From positions 1 through 40,495 of the forward strand of contig DFAQ01000040.1 of assembly GCA_002365865.1 (NCBI GenBank): a stretch of 40,495 nucleotides of DNA. Reading direction: 5' to 3'. This DNA comes from Pelotomaculum sp. UBA3102 (GTDB taxonomy: Bacteria; Bacillota; Desulfotomaculia; Desulfotomaculales; Pelotomaculaceae). A program made the position numbers and the translations under genes. Below, one piece after another: positions 16,052 to 24,311 of this stretch. The notes under the pieces were generated by a model, which was not told where the DNA came from, made no database searches, and saw nothing but the letters and a program-made list of their open reading frames with translations. The first letter of the stretch is position 1, and the number at the start of each line of letters is the position of its first letter.

Positions 16052-16780
16052 ATGACTAAATCAAGGACTCCGGTTCTTTTAACGATTATCTTGAGTATTG
16101 CCTTAGGCACCGTCTTTTCCGGGTTGGGCCCCACTGCTTGCGCCGGTGAAGCACAATCCTACACGGTGGTGGCGGGAGACTGCCTGTGGACAATCGCCAA
16201 TAAGTTCGGTACCGGCGTTGAAAACATCAAAGCCGCCAACGGCCTGAGTTCAGATTTCTTACATATCGGGCAAACCCTGGTCATCCCCGGAAAAGCCGTT
16301 CACCAGCCGGCAAGCAGGGGAACGGTATCCCGCGCCGAGGCCACCCAAACCGGGGCTGCTGAAAAGACCGGCCCAGCCGGAGCCGGCGAACTGGTCAGCT
16401 GGCCTGACGTTAATAATTTATTTGCCCGGAAAACCACGGCCACCCTGCAAGATTTCGCAACCGGCCGTCAATTTAAGATTTACCGCCTCTTCGGAACCAA
16501 CCACGCTGATTGCGAACCGGTCACCGCCGGTGACTCCCGCATTATGAAGGAGTGTTTCGGCGGTCAGTGGAGTTGGGAGCGCAGGGCGGCAATATTACTG
16601 ATTAACGGGCGGGCCATTGCCTGCTCGATGGCCGGAATGCCCCACGGAACGAGCCAGGATATCTCCGGCAACGAATTTGACGGCCATTTTGATCTGCACT
16701 TTTTAAACAGCCGGACCCACGGTACTAATAGGGTGGATCCCGACCACCAAGCCGCCGTGCGCCGGGCGGCGGGTAAATAG
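16052..16780 (+). CDS. Secreted LysM-domain protein
   Basis: A 242-residue protein with an N-terminal signal peptide (about residues 1-31, ending near CAGEA) and one LysM domain (about residues 36-80: YTVVAGDCLWTIANKFG ... IGQTLVIPG) that binds peptidoglycan or chitin-like glycans. A Pro/Ala/Thr linker follows, then an uncharacterised C-terminal domain (about residues 110-242) with the motifs SWERRAAILLINGR, MAGMPHGTSQ and FLNSRTHGTNRVDPDH. The His- and Asp-rich end recurs, from memory, in LysM proteins of related spore formers and could bind metal. The ATG follows GAAGGAGGCG. It is probably a cell-wall or spore-envelope protein; its activity is unknown. Confidence 0.82.
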   Translation: MTKSRTPVLLTIILSIALGTVFSGLGPTACAGEAQSYTVVAGDCLWTIANKFGTGVENIKAANGLSSDFLHIGQTLVIPGKAVHQPASRGTVSRAEATQTGAAEKTGPAGAGELVSWPDVNNLFARKTTATLQDFATGRQFKIYRLFGTNHADCEPVTAGDSRIMKECFGGQWSWERRAAILLINGRAIACSMAGMPHGTSQDISGNEFDGHFDLHFLNSRTHGTNRVDPDHQAAVRRAAGK

Positions 16781-16785
16781 GGTTA

Positions 16786-17469
16786 TTATTGTACCAGCGC
16801 GCTGCCGAAAATACCGTCAGGCAAAGCGACAAAGGTGCTGGGTACCGTCCCTACTATGATACTCTCAGCCAGCGGCATCTTAATTGTCACGTCCGCCCTG
16901 CCGCTCCTGGACGGAATGACAATGCGTACATTGGTGTTAAAACTCAGATAAATTTTATGCCTGGTCTGGTTGATCCCCGCGGTTTCAAATTTATCAATTA
17001 TATCTACCCTGACCGCACCTACCGGTAAAACATTATAATTTATTCGCGGACCATAATTGGCCAGCATCGGTATCCCCAGCACCTCGCCGAGCGGGATATT
17101 AAAAAGCTGCCACCTCAAATCTTCCAAGGTTTCTTGTATTGCCGCCGTAGTAACGGCGATAACTTCATTTACCTTAACCGTATTGGCCTCAATCATGGAT
17201 ACATGCCCCTGGTTGTCTTTATGAATGTAAATAAAATCACGATACCGAAACCCTTCGTCCTTTACTTCTTGCTGTATCGTACCGGTGATCGCATCGGTCG
17301 CCAACTGTACCGCCCGCACCTCGGCAATATCGTAAAAGGCATCTCTCAGCGCTAAATCCACCAAAATACAGGCCGCTAAAATAATTAAACCCAATATAAT
17401 TAACGGCGGTGCAAAGGTTCTTTTCCTTTTAAACAAGTGTCTTCCACCTCCCTGATAAACCTTATCCAT
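16786..17469 (-). CDS. yunB: Sporulation protein YunB
   Basis: A 227-residue protein with one N-terminal membrane span (about residues 18-40) and an extracytoplasmic domain. YunB is known in Bacillus as a sporulation protein expressed in the mother cell. Seen: RAVQLATDAITGTIQQEV, the Asn/Val-rich EANTVKVNEVIAVTTAAIQ, and the conserved IPLGEVLGIPMLANYGPRI. It is transcribed toward the LysM gene, with only five bases between the two stops. Its presence supports an endospore-forming host. Confidence 0.9.
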   Translation of the reverse strand: MDKVYQGGGRHLFKRKRTFAPPLIILGLIILAACILVDLALRDAFYDIAEVRAVQLATDAITGTIQQEVKDEGFRYRDFIYIHKDNQGHVSMIEANTVKVNEVIAVTTAAIQETLEDLRWQLFNIPLGEVLGIPMLANYGPRINYNVLPVGAVRVDIIDKFETAGINQTRHKIYLSFNTNVRIVIPSRSGRADVTIKMPLAESIIVGTVPSTFVALPDGIFGSALVQ

Positions 17470-17582
17470 AAGGAAGGCCTCAGCACCGGTAAAACGATAA
17501 CCTATTACCTGGTAACAACCTAATATTAATCTATGTCACATATCAAAAAATGAGAGCAAATAGTGAATCACTACCCATAAAA

Positions 17583-17608
17583 AAAAAAGCGCCTTTTACA
17601 GCGCTTTT
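17583..17608 (-). terminator. Intrinsic terminator of tyrS
   Basis: AAAAGCGC and GCGCTTTT form a stem around CTTTTACA, downstream of the tyrS stop, with a long A run on its left side that becomes a T run on the minus strand. Confidence 0.85.
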
Positions 17609-17621
17609 CGCTTTTTCCCGG

Positions 17622-18842
17622 TTAAAGTATGATCCGGGTAAATTTACGTTTTCCAACTTGAATGATCATGTTTGAAACCGGCTTTAAAGTATAATTGGGA
17701 TCTTTAATTCTTTCCCCGTCAACTTTGACCCCGCCCTGCTGGATTAGGCGCCTGGCCTCACTGGTACTGCCGGCCATCTTGGCCAGCATAATCAATTTCG
17801 GCAGCCAGATCGCGCCGTCGGCAAAATCATCTTTTGCCAGTTGCAGGCCGGGTATTTCATCCGGAAGGTCTCTATTCTGAAAGATTCTTTTAAATTCTTC
17901 TTCAGCGGCAAGTGCGGCCTTATGATCGTAATATTGACCAACGATTTCACGGGCCAACCTCATTTTAACGTCCCTGGGATGCATGACGCCGTTTTTCAAC
18001 CCCGCTTCGATGGTACGCAGTTCTTCAAGCGAAATCGAAGTAGCCAGCTCAAAATACTTGAGGATCATTTCATCGGAAAGTGACATGGTTTTACCGTACA
18101 TTTCCCTAGGGGGTTCATTAATACCAATGTAATTCCCCAGGCTTTTGCTCATTTTATTTACCCCGTCCAAACCTTCCAGTATCGGCATCATCAAAACTAC
18201 CTGGGGTTCCTGCCCGTATTCCTTTTGCAGGGTGCGGCCCATTAAAAGATTAAACTTTTGGTCCGTACCGCCCAATTCCACATCGGCTTTAAGGGCTATG
18301 GAATCATATCCCTGCATCAACGGGTAAAAAAATTCGTGGATACTTATGGGAAGATTTTCTTTAAAACGCCGGGCAAAATCATCCCGCTCCAGCATCCTGG
18401 CCACCGTAGACTTGGCCGAAAGCTCGATAACCTGGGCAAAGTTCAAGGGCGCAAGCCACTGGCTGTTAAAAACCACCCTGGTTTTTTCGCGGTCAAGAAT
18501 TTTAAAAATCTGTTTCTCATAAGTAACGGCGTTGGCCAGCACCTGTTCTTCGTTGAGCTGACGGCGCGTTTCCGACTTGCCGGAAGGGTCTCCGATACGT
18601 GCCGTGAAGTCACCCAGGATCAAATTCACTTGGTGACCCAGGTCTTGAAACTGTTTCAATTTTTGTAAAACTACGGTATGTCCAAGGTGTATGTCCGGAG
18701 CTGTCGGATCAAGCCCCAATTTAATCATTAACGGCCTGCCGCTGTCGATGGACCGCTTAAGCTTGTCCGCCAGTTCAGGCTCAGGAATAATTTCCACCGC
18801 ACCCCGTTTAATTATTTCCAATTGCTCATTTAATGAAAGCAT
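17622..18842 (-). CDS. tyrS: Tyrosyl-tRNA synthetase (TyrZ type)
   Basis: Charges tRNA-Tyr with tyrosine. The 406-residue class I synthetase has the HIGH-type motif HLGHT in PTAPDIHLGHTVVLQKL and the KMSKS loop in NKMSKSLGN. The C-terminal 70 residues form an S4 RNA-binding domain (KMAGSTSEARRLIQQGGVKVDG). The form PDIHLGHTVVL is that of the TyrZ branch rather than the B. subtilis TyrS branch. The ATG at 18842 is preferred over an ATG two codons upstream because GGGAGGG is then correctly spaced. No T-box leader is visible in the short upstream region. Confidence 0.97.
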   Translation of the reverse strand: MLSLNEQLEIIKRGAVEIIPEPELADKLKRSIDSGRPLMIKLGLDPTAPDIHLGHTVVLQKLKQFQDLGHQVNLILGDFTARIGDPSGKSETRRQLNEEQVLANAVTYEKQIFKILDREKTRVVFNSQWLAPLNFAQVIELSAKSTVARMLERDDFARRFKENLPISIHEFFYPLMQGYDSIALKADVELGGTDQKFNLLMGRTLQKEYGQEPQVVLMMPILEGLDGVNKMSKSLGNYIGINEPPREMYGKTMSLSDEMILKYFELATSISLEELRTIEAGLKNGVMHPRDVKMRLAREIVGQYYDHKAALAAEEEFKRIFQNRDLPDEIPGLQLAKDDFADGAIWLPKLIMLAKMAGSTSEARRLIQQGGVKVDGERIKDPNYTLKPVSNMIIQVGKRKFTRIIL

Positions 18843-18887
18843 GACCATACCCTCCCGGAAAATTAAAAACGATACAAAATATTATTC

Positions 18888-18917
18888 ATTATAACAAGAT
18901 TTTGCATCAAAAATCAA
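18888..18917 (-). promoter_or_regulatory. Promoter of tyrS
   Basis: Read on the minus strand: -35-like TTGATT (18912-18917) and a perfect -10 TATAAT (18888-18893) separated by 18 bases. The transcript would start about 40 bases before the tyrS ATG. Confidence 0.6.
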
Positions 18918-18944
18918 CAACTCAAGTACTGCCGGTGAAAGTTG

Positions 18945-19790
18945 TTACTTGAATTTATCAAAAATACCCGGTACCACCCTGATCCAATTAACAAACAGTG
19001 AGATTATCTCCAGCGCGTCAAGCCAACTGCCGGTAAAGGATATTTCCCTGCCGGCCCGCCTTTCAACCCCCGGTACAAGACTCAGTGCATCAGCGTACCC
19101 CGGCCACACTAATTCCAGGTTCATTTCTACCGGTTCATTAAAACGTAAGGGTTTGAACGCACCCTTAATTCCTTTTTCCACGGCTGTCTTAGCAGCATAC
19201 TTGATTTTCCCGGTTGACCTCTCCGGGTGCAGGTTCAAGGCGGCAAAATTCCCCCTGGCCTCCTTGACCGTTACCGTCTCAATCAACGGCAAAAACCTTT
19301 GCACCTCGTTTATAAACGCCCTGTCCCCCGAGGCCATACCCACGGGCACTCCGAAACACCCGGCGGTCAAAGCGCTAATCAAGGCTTCATTGGCATCATA
19401 ACCGTTTATTTTAAGTTTTACGATCCTTGGGTCCATAGTATGGGGTAAAACCGCCTCGGCCAGTCCGAAACCAGCATGAAAACCAATGAGTAAAACAAGA
19501 TTACACCTCTCAACAAAATCCATCCACATAAGCTTTCTCTTGGTTCCACGTATTAAAGAAGCCCTGCCGGACAATTCACCGGCGCTAATATTCTGTTTGG
19601 TCCAGTGGATGTCGGATACTATGATTTCCTGCGCGCCGCCTTCCTGCGCTCCCTCAATCGCTGCGTTTACTTCCGCAGTCAGCTGTTCTTTTGACCGAGA
19701 GTCTTCCGGCGGTTGGCCGGGCCAATTGACGTAGCCTGTCGTCCCTTCGATATCAGCAGCAATGAATACGGAGAAACCTGCTGTTGCCAC
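18945..19790 (-). CDS. M55-family peptidase (DppA-like D-aminopeptidase)
   Basis: A 281-residue member of the M55 family, whose type member B. subtilis DppA is a zinc D-aminopeptidase acting on D-Ala-containing peptides. The zinc ligands are in order and at family spacing: Asp13 and Glu15 in AADIEG, His62 in SDIHW, His105 in IGFHAG and Glu135 in YDANEALI. DppA's proposed nucleophile Cys115 would align near Pro116-His117, so no Cys is present there; mechanism or substrate may differ. Start is GTG after a G-rich site. It is monocistronic and divergent from the candidate small RNA. Confidence 0.85.
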   Translation of the reverse strand: MATAGFSVFIAADIEGTTGYVNWPGQPPEDSRSKEQLTAEVNAAIEGAQEGGAQEIIVSDIHWTKQNISAGELSGRASLIRGTKRKLMWMDFVERCNLVLLIGFHAGFGLAEAVLPHTMDPRIVKLKINGYDANEALISALTAGCFGVPVGMASGDRAFINEVQRFLPLIETVTVKEARGNFAALNLHPERSTGKIKYAAKTAVEKGIKGAFKPLRFNEPVEMNLELVWPGYADALSLVPGVERRAGREISFTGSWLDALEIISLFVNWIRVVPGIFDKFK

Positions 19791-19879
19791 TCAAACCCCC
19801 CCAGGTTAAAAATATGATCAAAAACAAAAAAATACGCACATAGCCGCTTAAAATAAAAAGGTTAAAAATGTAAGGTCTG

Positions 19880-19908
19880 TAGACATACTTTTAAAACCGT
19901 GCTAAAAT
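19880..19908 (+). promoter_or_regulatory. Promoter of the candidate small RNA
   Basis: TAGACA (19880-19885) and TAAAAT (19903-19908) are spaced by exactly 17 bases on the plus strand. No protein-coding gene follows on that strand before the converging sdhB gene. Confidence 0.5.
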
Positions 19909-19914
19909 GGAACT

Positions 19915-20003
19915 GCAGGTTGGGAAAAACCCTTTCAACCCAGGGTACCTTGCTCTGCCTGCACTCCCGCCGGGGCGCGCGCATCCCGGCGTTTACTTTT
20001 TTT
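19915..20003 (+). ncRNA. Candidate small RNA, about 90 nt, family not recognised
   Basis: The stretch begins a few bases after a promoter-like pair and ends in a strong terminator: CGCCGGG (19968-19974) and CCCGGCG (19985-19991), then TTTACTTTTTTT. The body can fold: GGTTG (19918-19922) with CAACC (19936-19940), enclosing GGG/CCC, and CAGGG with CTCTG further on; TGCAGG and CCTGCA offer an alternative closing helix. There is no credible open reading frame. It lies in the 280-base gap between the divergent M55 peptidase and the convergent sdhB gene. It does not match 6S, SRP RNA or any riboswitch recognised here. Existence is inferred from promoter, fold and terminator together. Confidence 0.45.
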
Positions 20004-20016
20004 AAAGTCCCAACAT

Positions 20017-20058
20017 AAAAAGCCCGCGCCGGGCTTCTGCCGCCCGCGCGGGCTTTTT
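20017..20058. terminator. Terminator after sdhB
   Basis: AAAAAGCCCGCGC and GCGCGGGCTTTTT form a perfect 13-bp outer stem around CGGGCTTCTGCCGCCC-type sequence. It serves the sdh operon on the minus strand and can also stop any plus-strand read-through. Confidence 0.9.
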
Positions 20059-20071
20059 ATGAAAAAGACTG

Positions 20072-20821
20072 CTACGAAATCTTCATACCTTTCAGGTCGA
20101 GTTTCAGCCCGGCTTGGGCCATCTTACGCCGGACAAATGCCAACTGCTGCTGCAGTGGAAGTTCAATGGGACAGTTATCGTCGCAAGCCATCAAGCCTAC
20201 GCATCCGAACGCTCCTTCCTCACTGCCGACCACTTCAAAATACTCGGCATCAGTGCGTTCGTCACGCGGATCTATCAAAAAGCGACCGACCCGGTTTATT
20301 CCGGTTGCTCCCAGAAAGTCATCACGGATATTGGCGGTTATGCAACTGGCCACGCAGCAACCGCATTCAATACAACGCTCGGGCTCATAAATAGCCTCGG
20401 CAGTTTTGTTTTCCATCCTTACTTCCAGGGCCTCCGGATCAAACTTCTTATTGGTATGAATCCAGGATTCGGTCCTTACCTGCAAGTTCCTGAACCAGGT
20501 TCCGGTATCCACTGAAAGGTCACCGATTAACTTGAACACCGGAAGCGGCATTAAATTGATGCGGCTCGGTAAGGTCCCGGTCATGGTCTTACAGGCCAAC
20601 CCGGGCCTTCCGTTAATCATCATGGCGCACGAACCGCAAATAGCCGCGCGGCATACGAAGTCAAACATCAAAGTAGGGTCCAGCTTCTCACGAATATCAT
20701 TAAGAGCAACGAATAAAGTCATACCTTCGTATTCTTCCAGCTTGTATTCCTGCATCCTGGGCGCATCGCCAGGTATATTCGGGTTATAGCGAAATATTGA
20801 AAATGATAGTTGTCTTCCCAT
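20072..20821 (-). CDS. sdhB: Fumarate reductase/succinate dehydrogenase iron-sulfur subunit
   Basis: Electron-transfer subunit linking the flavin of SdhA to the haems of SdhC. The 249 residues carry the three expected clusters: [2Fe-2S] from CRAAICGSC plus a downstream Cys in GRPGLAC; [4Fe-4S] from RCIECGCCVASC; and [3Fe-4S]/[4Fe-4S] ligands in GCVGLMACDDNCP. The Cys pattern and length follow the Wolinella-type enzyme. It is the last gene of sdhC-sdhA-sdhB on the minus strand, 20 bases after sdhA. The direction in the cell (succinate oxidation or fumarate reduction) cannot be read from this subunit. Confidence 0.95.
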   Translation of the reverse strand: MGRQLSFSIFRYNPNIPGDAPRMQEYKLEEYEGMTLFVALNDIREKLDPTLMFDFVCRAAICGSCAMMINGRPGLACKTMTGTLPSRINLMPLPVFKLIGDLSVDTGTWFRNLQVRTESWIHTNKKFDPEALEVRMENKTAEAIYEPERCIECGCCVASCITANIRDDFLGATGINRVGRFLIDPRDERTDAEYFEVVGSEEGAFGCVGLMACDDNCPIELPLQQQLAFVRRKMAQAGLKLDLKGMKIS

Positions 20822-20841
20822 TTTGCCCTCCTTGTACTACG

Positions 20842-22665
20842 TTATTTGCCTTTGGGGCCCGCAGTCGCTTCACCGTATCCGCGGTCACCCGGAGGCATAA
20901 TTGGACAAGCAACAGGCTCGTAGTCAAGCGTGGGCAGGTCGGCTCCTTCTTTCCAGTAAGCCAGTGTCCGCTTGAGCCAGTTAGCATCATCCCGTTTTGG
21001 ATAGTCCTCCCGGAAGTGACTGCCCCTGCTTTCGGTACGCATCAACCCGCCGTAGGCAACACACAGCGCTGTCCTGAGCATTCCGGGCATACGCAGAGCC
21101 TGAGCCAGTTCCGGATTGGCTCCCTGACCGGAAGAATGAAGGCCAATCTTCAGCGAACGCCTGTATAGTTCTTGAAGTTTTGCCACACCCTGCTCCAAGC
21201 TGGGGCCGGTCCGGAAGATGTGAACGTGATCCATCATGGTCTGCTGCATGGCATCTCTAATCTCAAAAACGTCTTCCTTACCGTTCTTACCGGAAATGAG
21301 GTTCTTGATCCGTTCTTCTTCCTGCTTGACGAAATCTTCAACCAGCTTGTAATTGAAGTCCTGGGTAGCACCAAGGGTGTATTTAACAATTTGTTTGCCG
21401 ACAATATATCCGGCGGTAACCGTTTCAGCAAGCGAGTTTCCGCCAAGGCGGTTGAACCCGTGCAGGTCCCAGCAGGCAGCTTCGCCGATGGCAAAGAGAC
21501 CTTTCAGACCGTAGGCATAACCCCACTTGTTGGTGCGCACGCCACCCATGGTATAGTGCTGCGTAGGTACCACCGGCACCAGGTCCTTGGCTGGATCCAG
21601 TCCGTTAAAGTTCCCGGCGATGGTCGCTATTTCACGCAGGTTCGTCCAGACCCACTGGCGGCCCAGGTGACGGATATCCAACCACAGGTGCTGCGGAGCA
21701 TACTTGCTCTGTACGCCGTAACCCGCCCTGATATGTTGAATCATGCGCCTGGAAACGACGTCACGGGAGGCAAGTTCCTTCTTCTTCGGCTCGTAATCGG
21801 GCATAAAGCGGTGCAGGTTCTTATCCAGCAGGTAACCGCCGTCACCGCGGGCACCTTCAGTCATCAGGATAAATACCGGGGGCATCCCGGTGGGGTGGAA
21901 CTGAACCGCTTCCATGTTGCCGAGAGGAACCAAACCCGTGTTCAGGGCAATGGCCGCGCCGGTACCTTCGTTAATAACGGCGTTGGTGGATGCGGCATAT
22001 ATCCGGCCGGCACCACCGGTCGCAATAACGGTAGACTTGGCAAGATAGACATTCAGCTCGCCCGTGCGCAGGCACCTGGCCACCACACCGTAGCAAGTTT
22101 CCCCGTCATGAATGATGGCAATGGCTTCCATCCGGTCATGAACGGGTATCCCCAGTTTACAGACCACCGTATCCACCACAAATTGCACGGTGTGTCCGGT
22201 ACCGTCCGAAGTATAACAGCAGCGCCACTTGGCCACGCCGCCGAAGTCACGAGCGGTGATCAGGCCTTCCTTATCCTTGGTATCTTCGACTTCAATACCC
22301 GAAGGCAGTTTTTTCTTGCCGGCCGTAACCCGGTTCCAGGGAACGCCCCAGTAATCCAACTGCCTAATCATGATGGGGACAGTCTCGCAGAACATCTTGG
22401 CAACTTCCTGGTCGCAACCCCAGTCAGAACCTTTTACCGTATCCTCAAAGTGAATTTTCGGGTTGTCTCCTTTAGCCAGGGCGGCATTCCCAAGTGAAGC
22501 CTGCATACCGCCCTGGGCGGCAGTACTGTGAGAACGGCGCGGCGGAACGAGACTTAAAATAATAACGTTCAAACCGGCTTCCGCGGCTTCAACGGCGGAA
22601 CGCTCTGCAGCAAGGCCGGCGCCGACTACTAATACATCACAGATATAAGCATTTTTCGCACTCAT
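20842..22665 (-). CDS. sdhA: Fumarate reductase/succinate dehydrogenase flavoprotein subunit
   Basis: Catalytic subunit interconverting succinate and fumarate; 607 residues. Seen: the Rossmann entry DVLVVGAGLAAERSA, the covalent-FAD His46 in RRSHSTAAQGG, the substrate-domain motif FHPTGMPP, TEGARGDGGYL, and the capping and active-site region HYTMGGVRTNKWG, then FAIGEAACWDLHGFNRLGGNSL. Residues 560-607 are the family's C-terminal region (SRGSHFREDYPKRDD). The start ATG abuts the sdhC stop. It is the cytoplasmic head of a membrane complex with SdhB and SdhC. Confidence 0.97.
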   Translation of the reverse strand: MSAKNAYICDVLVVGAGLAAERSAVEAAEAGLNVIILSLVPPRRSHSTAAQGGMQASLGNAALAKGDNPKIHFEDTVKGSDWGCDQEVAKMFCETVPIMIRQLDYWGVPWNRVTAGKKKLPSGIEVEDTKDKEGLITARDFGGVAKWRCCYTSDGTGHTVQFVVDTVVCKLGIPVHDRMEAIAIIHDGETCYGVVARCLRTGELNVYLAKSTVIATGGAGRIYAASTNAVINEGTGAAIALNTGLVPLGNMEAVQFHPTGMPPVFILMTEGARGDGGYLLDKNLHRFMPDYEPKKKELASRDVVSRRMIQHIRAGYGVQSKYAPQHLWLDIRHLGRQWVWTNLREIATIAGNFNGLDPAKDLVPVVPTQHYTMGGVRTNKWGYAYGLKGLFAIGEAACWDLHGFNRLGGNSLAETVTAGYIVGKQIVKYTLGATQDFNYKLVEDFVKQEEERIKNLISGKNGKEDVFEIRDAMQQTMMDHVHIFRTGPSLEQGVAKLQELYRRSLKIGLHSSGQGANPELAQALRMPGMLRTALCVAYGGLMRTESRGSHFREDYPKRDDANWLKRTLAYWKEGADLPTLDYEPVACPIMPPGDRGYGEATAGPKGK

Positions 22666-23367
22666 TTAGGCACCCCCTCCTGCAATTTTAGTGAACGTAT
22701 AAAGTGCTATAAAACCAAGTGCGACAATAATAACGGTAATACCTTTCAAAACGTATCCCATTTTATGCCGTTCAAACCATCCCCACTTGACCAGAATGCG
22801 GTATAGGCCGAACCCGGCATGATACTCACCAACAAGCAGGAAAATTACATAAAACACGATCATGAACGGGAAGGTAAATCCGCCCCATGAAGGATCAGCC
22901 GGACCGACACTGGCCACACGCGCGGCACTTGTGGCTGCCCTGAGCGGCCATTGGGTCAAAACCGTCCAAAGGTGCATACTGGCAAAAATACCAACCAGCA
23001 ATGCGGTAATTACCTGACCGGCCCAAATCCACGTGTCTGCATGCCCCATCATTTTTGTCATACGCCATGCTATCCTCATATCGCGCAGGCGCATCGGTGC
23101 CCTGCGACCGGCTAAAAAGATATGGCATATAATAAGCAGAATGGTCGCCGGAATACCTACTTGAGCCAGGTAATACTTATCCAAACCTTCCGACAATGAA
23201 TTAAACAGTTCAGGGCTGACTATGATTGTGGCCACAAAAAGCATGTGCATCCACAGAAAACCTACAAGAAAGACCCCGCTCAAAGACTGGGCCAAGTCAA
23301 CATAAAGGTCCGTCTTTGGATTTGCTTTTTTATTTAATGTGACTTGTAATGTCTTCGCAAGTTCCAT
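22666..23367 (-). CDS. sdhC: Di-haem cytochrome b subunit of fumarate reductase/succinate dehydrogenase
   Basis: Membrane anchor that exchanges electrons with menaquinone. It has 233 residues and five predicted membrane spans. Four histidines sit in spans as expected for two b haems: His41 (FLWMHMLF), His82 (ICHIFLAGRR), His132 (SMHLWTVL) and His183 (GEYHAGFG). Glu181 lies two residues before the last His, the same spacing as the E-pathway glutamate of Wolinella FrdC. The ATG at 23367 follows AAAGGAG; a GTG-type longer start is less likely. First gene of the operon. Confidence 0.93.
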   Translation of the reverse strand: MELAKTLQVTLNKKANPKTDLYVDLAQSLSGVFLVGFLWMHMLFVATIIVSPELFNSLSEGLDKYYLAQVGIPATILLIICHIFLAGRRAPMRLRDMRIAWRMTKMMGHADTWIWAGQVITALLVGIFASMHLWTVLTQWPLRAATSAARVASVGPADPSWGGFTFPFMIVFYVIFLLVGEYHAGFGLYRILVKWGWFERHKMGYVLKGITVIIVALGFIALYTFTKIAGGGA

Positions 23368-23978
23368 TTTATTCTCCTTTCCACGGAACATTTACAGGTA
23401 AAAATCAATAAACAAACACAAAAAACATCATCCTTTAAAATCATCTCTAAGAATGAATAAAAAAATCTCTTAATTGCAATTTTCTCGCCTTTTCAAGCTC
23501 AAACCTCAAAACAAAACCACTTTAACCACAACTTCAACGACAACTCACCCTCCCGGTAACCCCGGTAAATGTCCCGGGCATATTTGACCGGCAGACGACC
23601 CGGGCTTACCAAAAAAAGCTATCTCTGACAAGATAGCTCCCAAATAAAATTATTCTATATATGCACCCCCTCCTCTTAAAAAAAAATAAAACTTTTCATG
23701 CAGTATATATGCAAAACGGGTGCCATGCAAACACGGATATCCGGTGCAATCATAAAGCGTTGCAGGGATACAGCACCTCCGGAAAAAATAAATTTTTAAG
23801 AATTACGCTGATGATATATTAAGAATAATATAGTATTAGCTATTTTTTAAAAATAGGCCTGGTATTCTTATTTGTGTTTATAAATTTTAAAATTTAGAAA
23901 GATGTATTTAAAATTCAGGAACTATTGCCTGGATAACCGGTCTTCTGTATAATCGTTACGAAAAGGAGTTGGGACAAA
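23368..23978 (-). promoter_or_regulatory. sdh leader region with promoter and attenuator-like terminator; otherwise no gene
   Basis: A 611-base gap. On the minus strand TTGCAT (23725-23730) and TATACT lie 17 bases apart, giving a start near 23695. Downstream AGCTATCT and AGATAGCT (23608-23630) form an 8-bp hairpin followed by seven Ts on the minus strand: a terminator about 240 bases before sdhC. Between them AGAGGAGG precedes a tiny GTG CAT ATA TAG frame. CGGATATCCG (23734-23743) is a perfect palindrome just upstream of the -35. The rest (23380-23600, 23780-23960) is AT-rich, with nothing recognised. Confidence 0.45.
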
Positions 23979-24296
23979 GTGAAATTTAAATTTTATTGTG
24001 AAACCTGCGGCAATGAAGTGCCCCCGGAAGAAGGAACGCTTTCCTGGGTAGAAGCTAAAAAGGCCCTGCGCGATTTCCGGATAACCCATAAAGAAGACCA
24101 CAACCACAGTTGTGATCCTCAAAATATAGCCTACGTCCATCTTTGGATGGTAACCGGCCCGGCCGGCTTTACAAAATTAAACGAAAGGCTCACAGATTAC
24201 TGGGGCCGGGGATATACCCTGAAAGACGTCAAGGGTTTGAAAAGAGTTTTAAACCATATCGGCACTTATTTATGGGATAATTATGTAAAAAAGTGA
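23979..24296 (+). CDS. Conserved hypothetical protein, 105 residues
   Basis: Not assigned to a family. It starts at GTG after AAAAGGAG. The N-terminus KFKFYCETCGNEVPPEEG has a CxxC pair and EDHNHSC adds His and Cys residues, so a small zinc-binding fold is possible. Otherwise it is mixed alpha/beta with several Trp and Tyr residues (HLWMVTGPAGF, DYWGRGYTL), looks cytoplasmic, and has no signal or membrane segment. Codon use and spacing are like neighbouring real genes. Confidence 0.7.
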   Translation: MKFKFYCETCGNEVPPEEGTLSWVEAKKALRDFRITHKEDHNHSCDPQNIAYVHLWMVTGPAGFTKLNERLTDYWGRGYTLKDVKGLKRVLNHIGTYLWDNYVKK

Positions 24297-24311
24297 CCCG
24301 GAAAAGATTAT

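Noticed and set aside
18843..18944. T-box leader before tyrS
   Set aside because: The region from promoter to ATG is too short and lacks the T-box sequence and specifier hairpin.
21172..22497. 441-codon plus-strand open frame opposite sdhA
   Set aside because: It is the shadow of the GC-rich sdhA gene; no family features or ribosome binding site, while sdhA is unambiguous.
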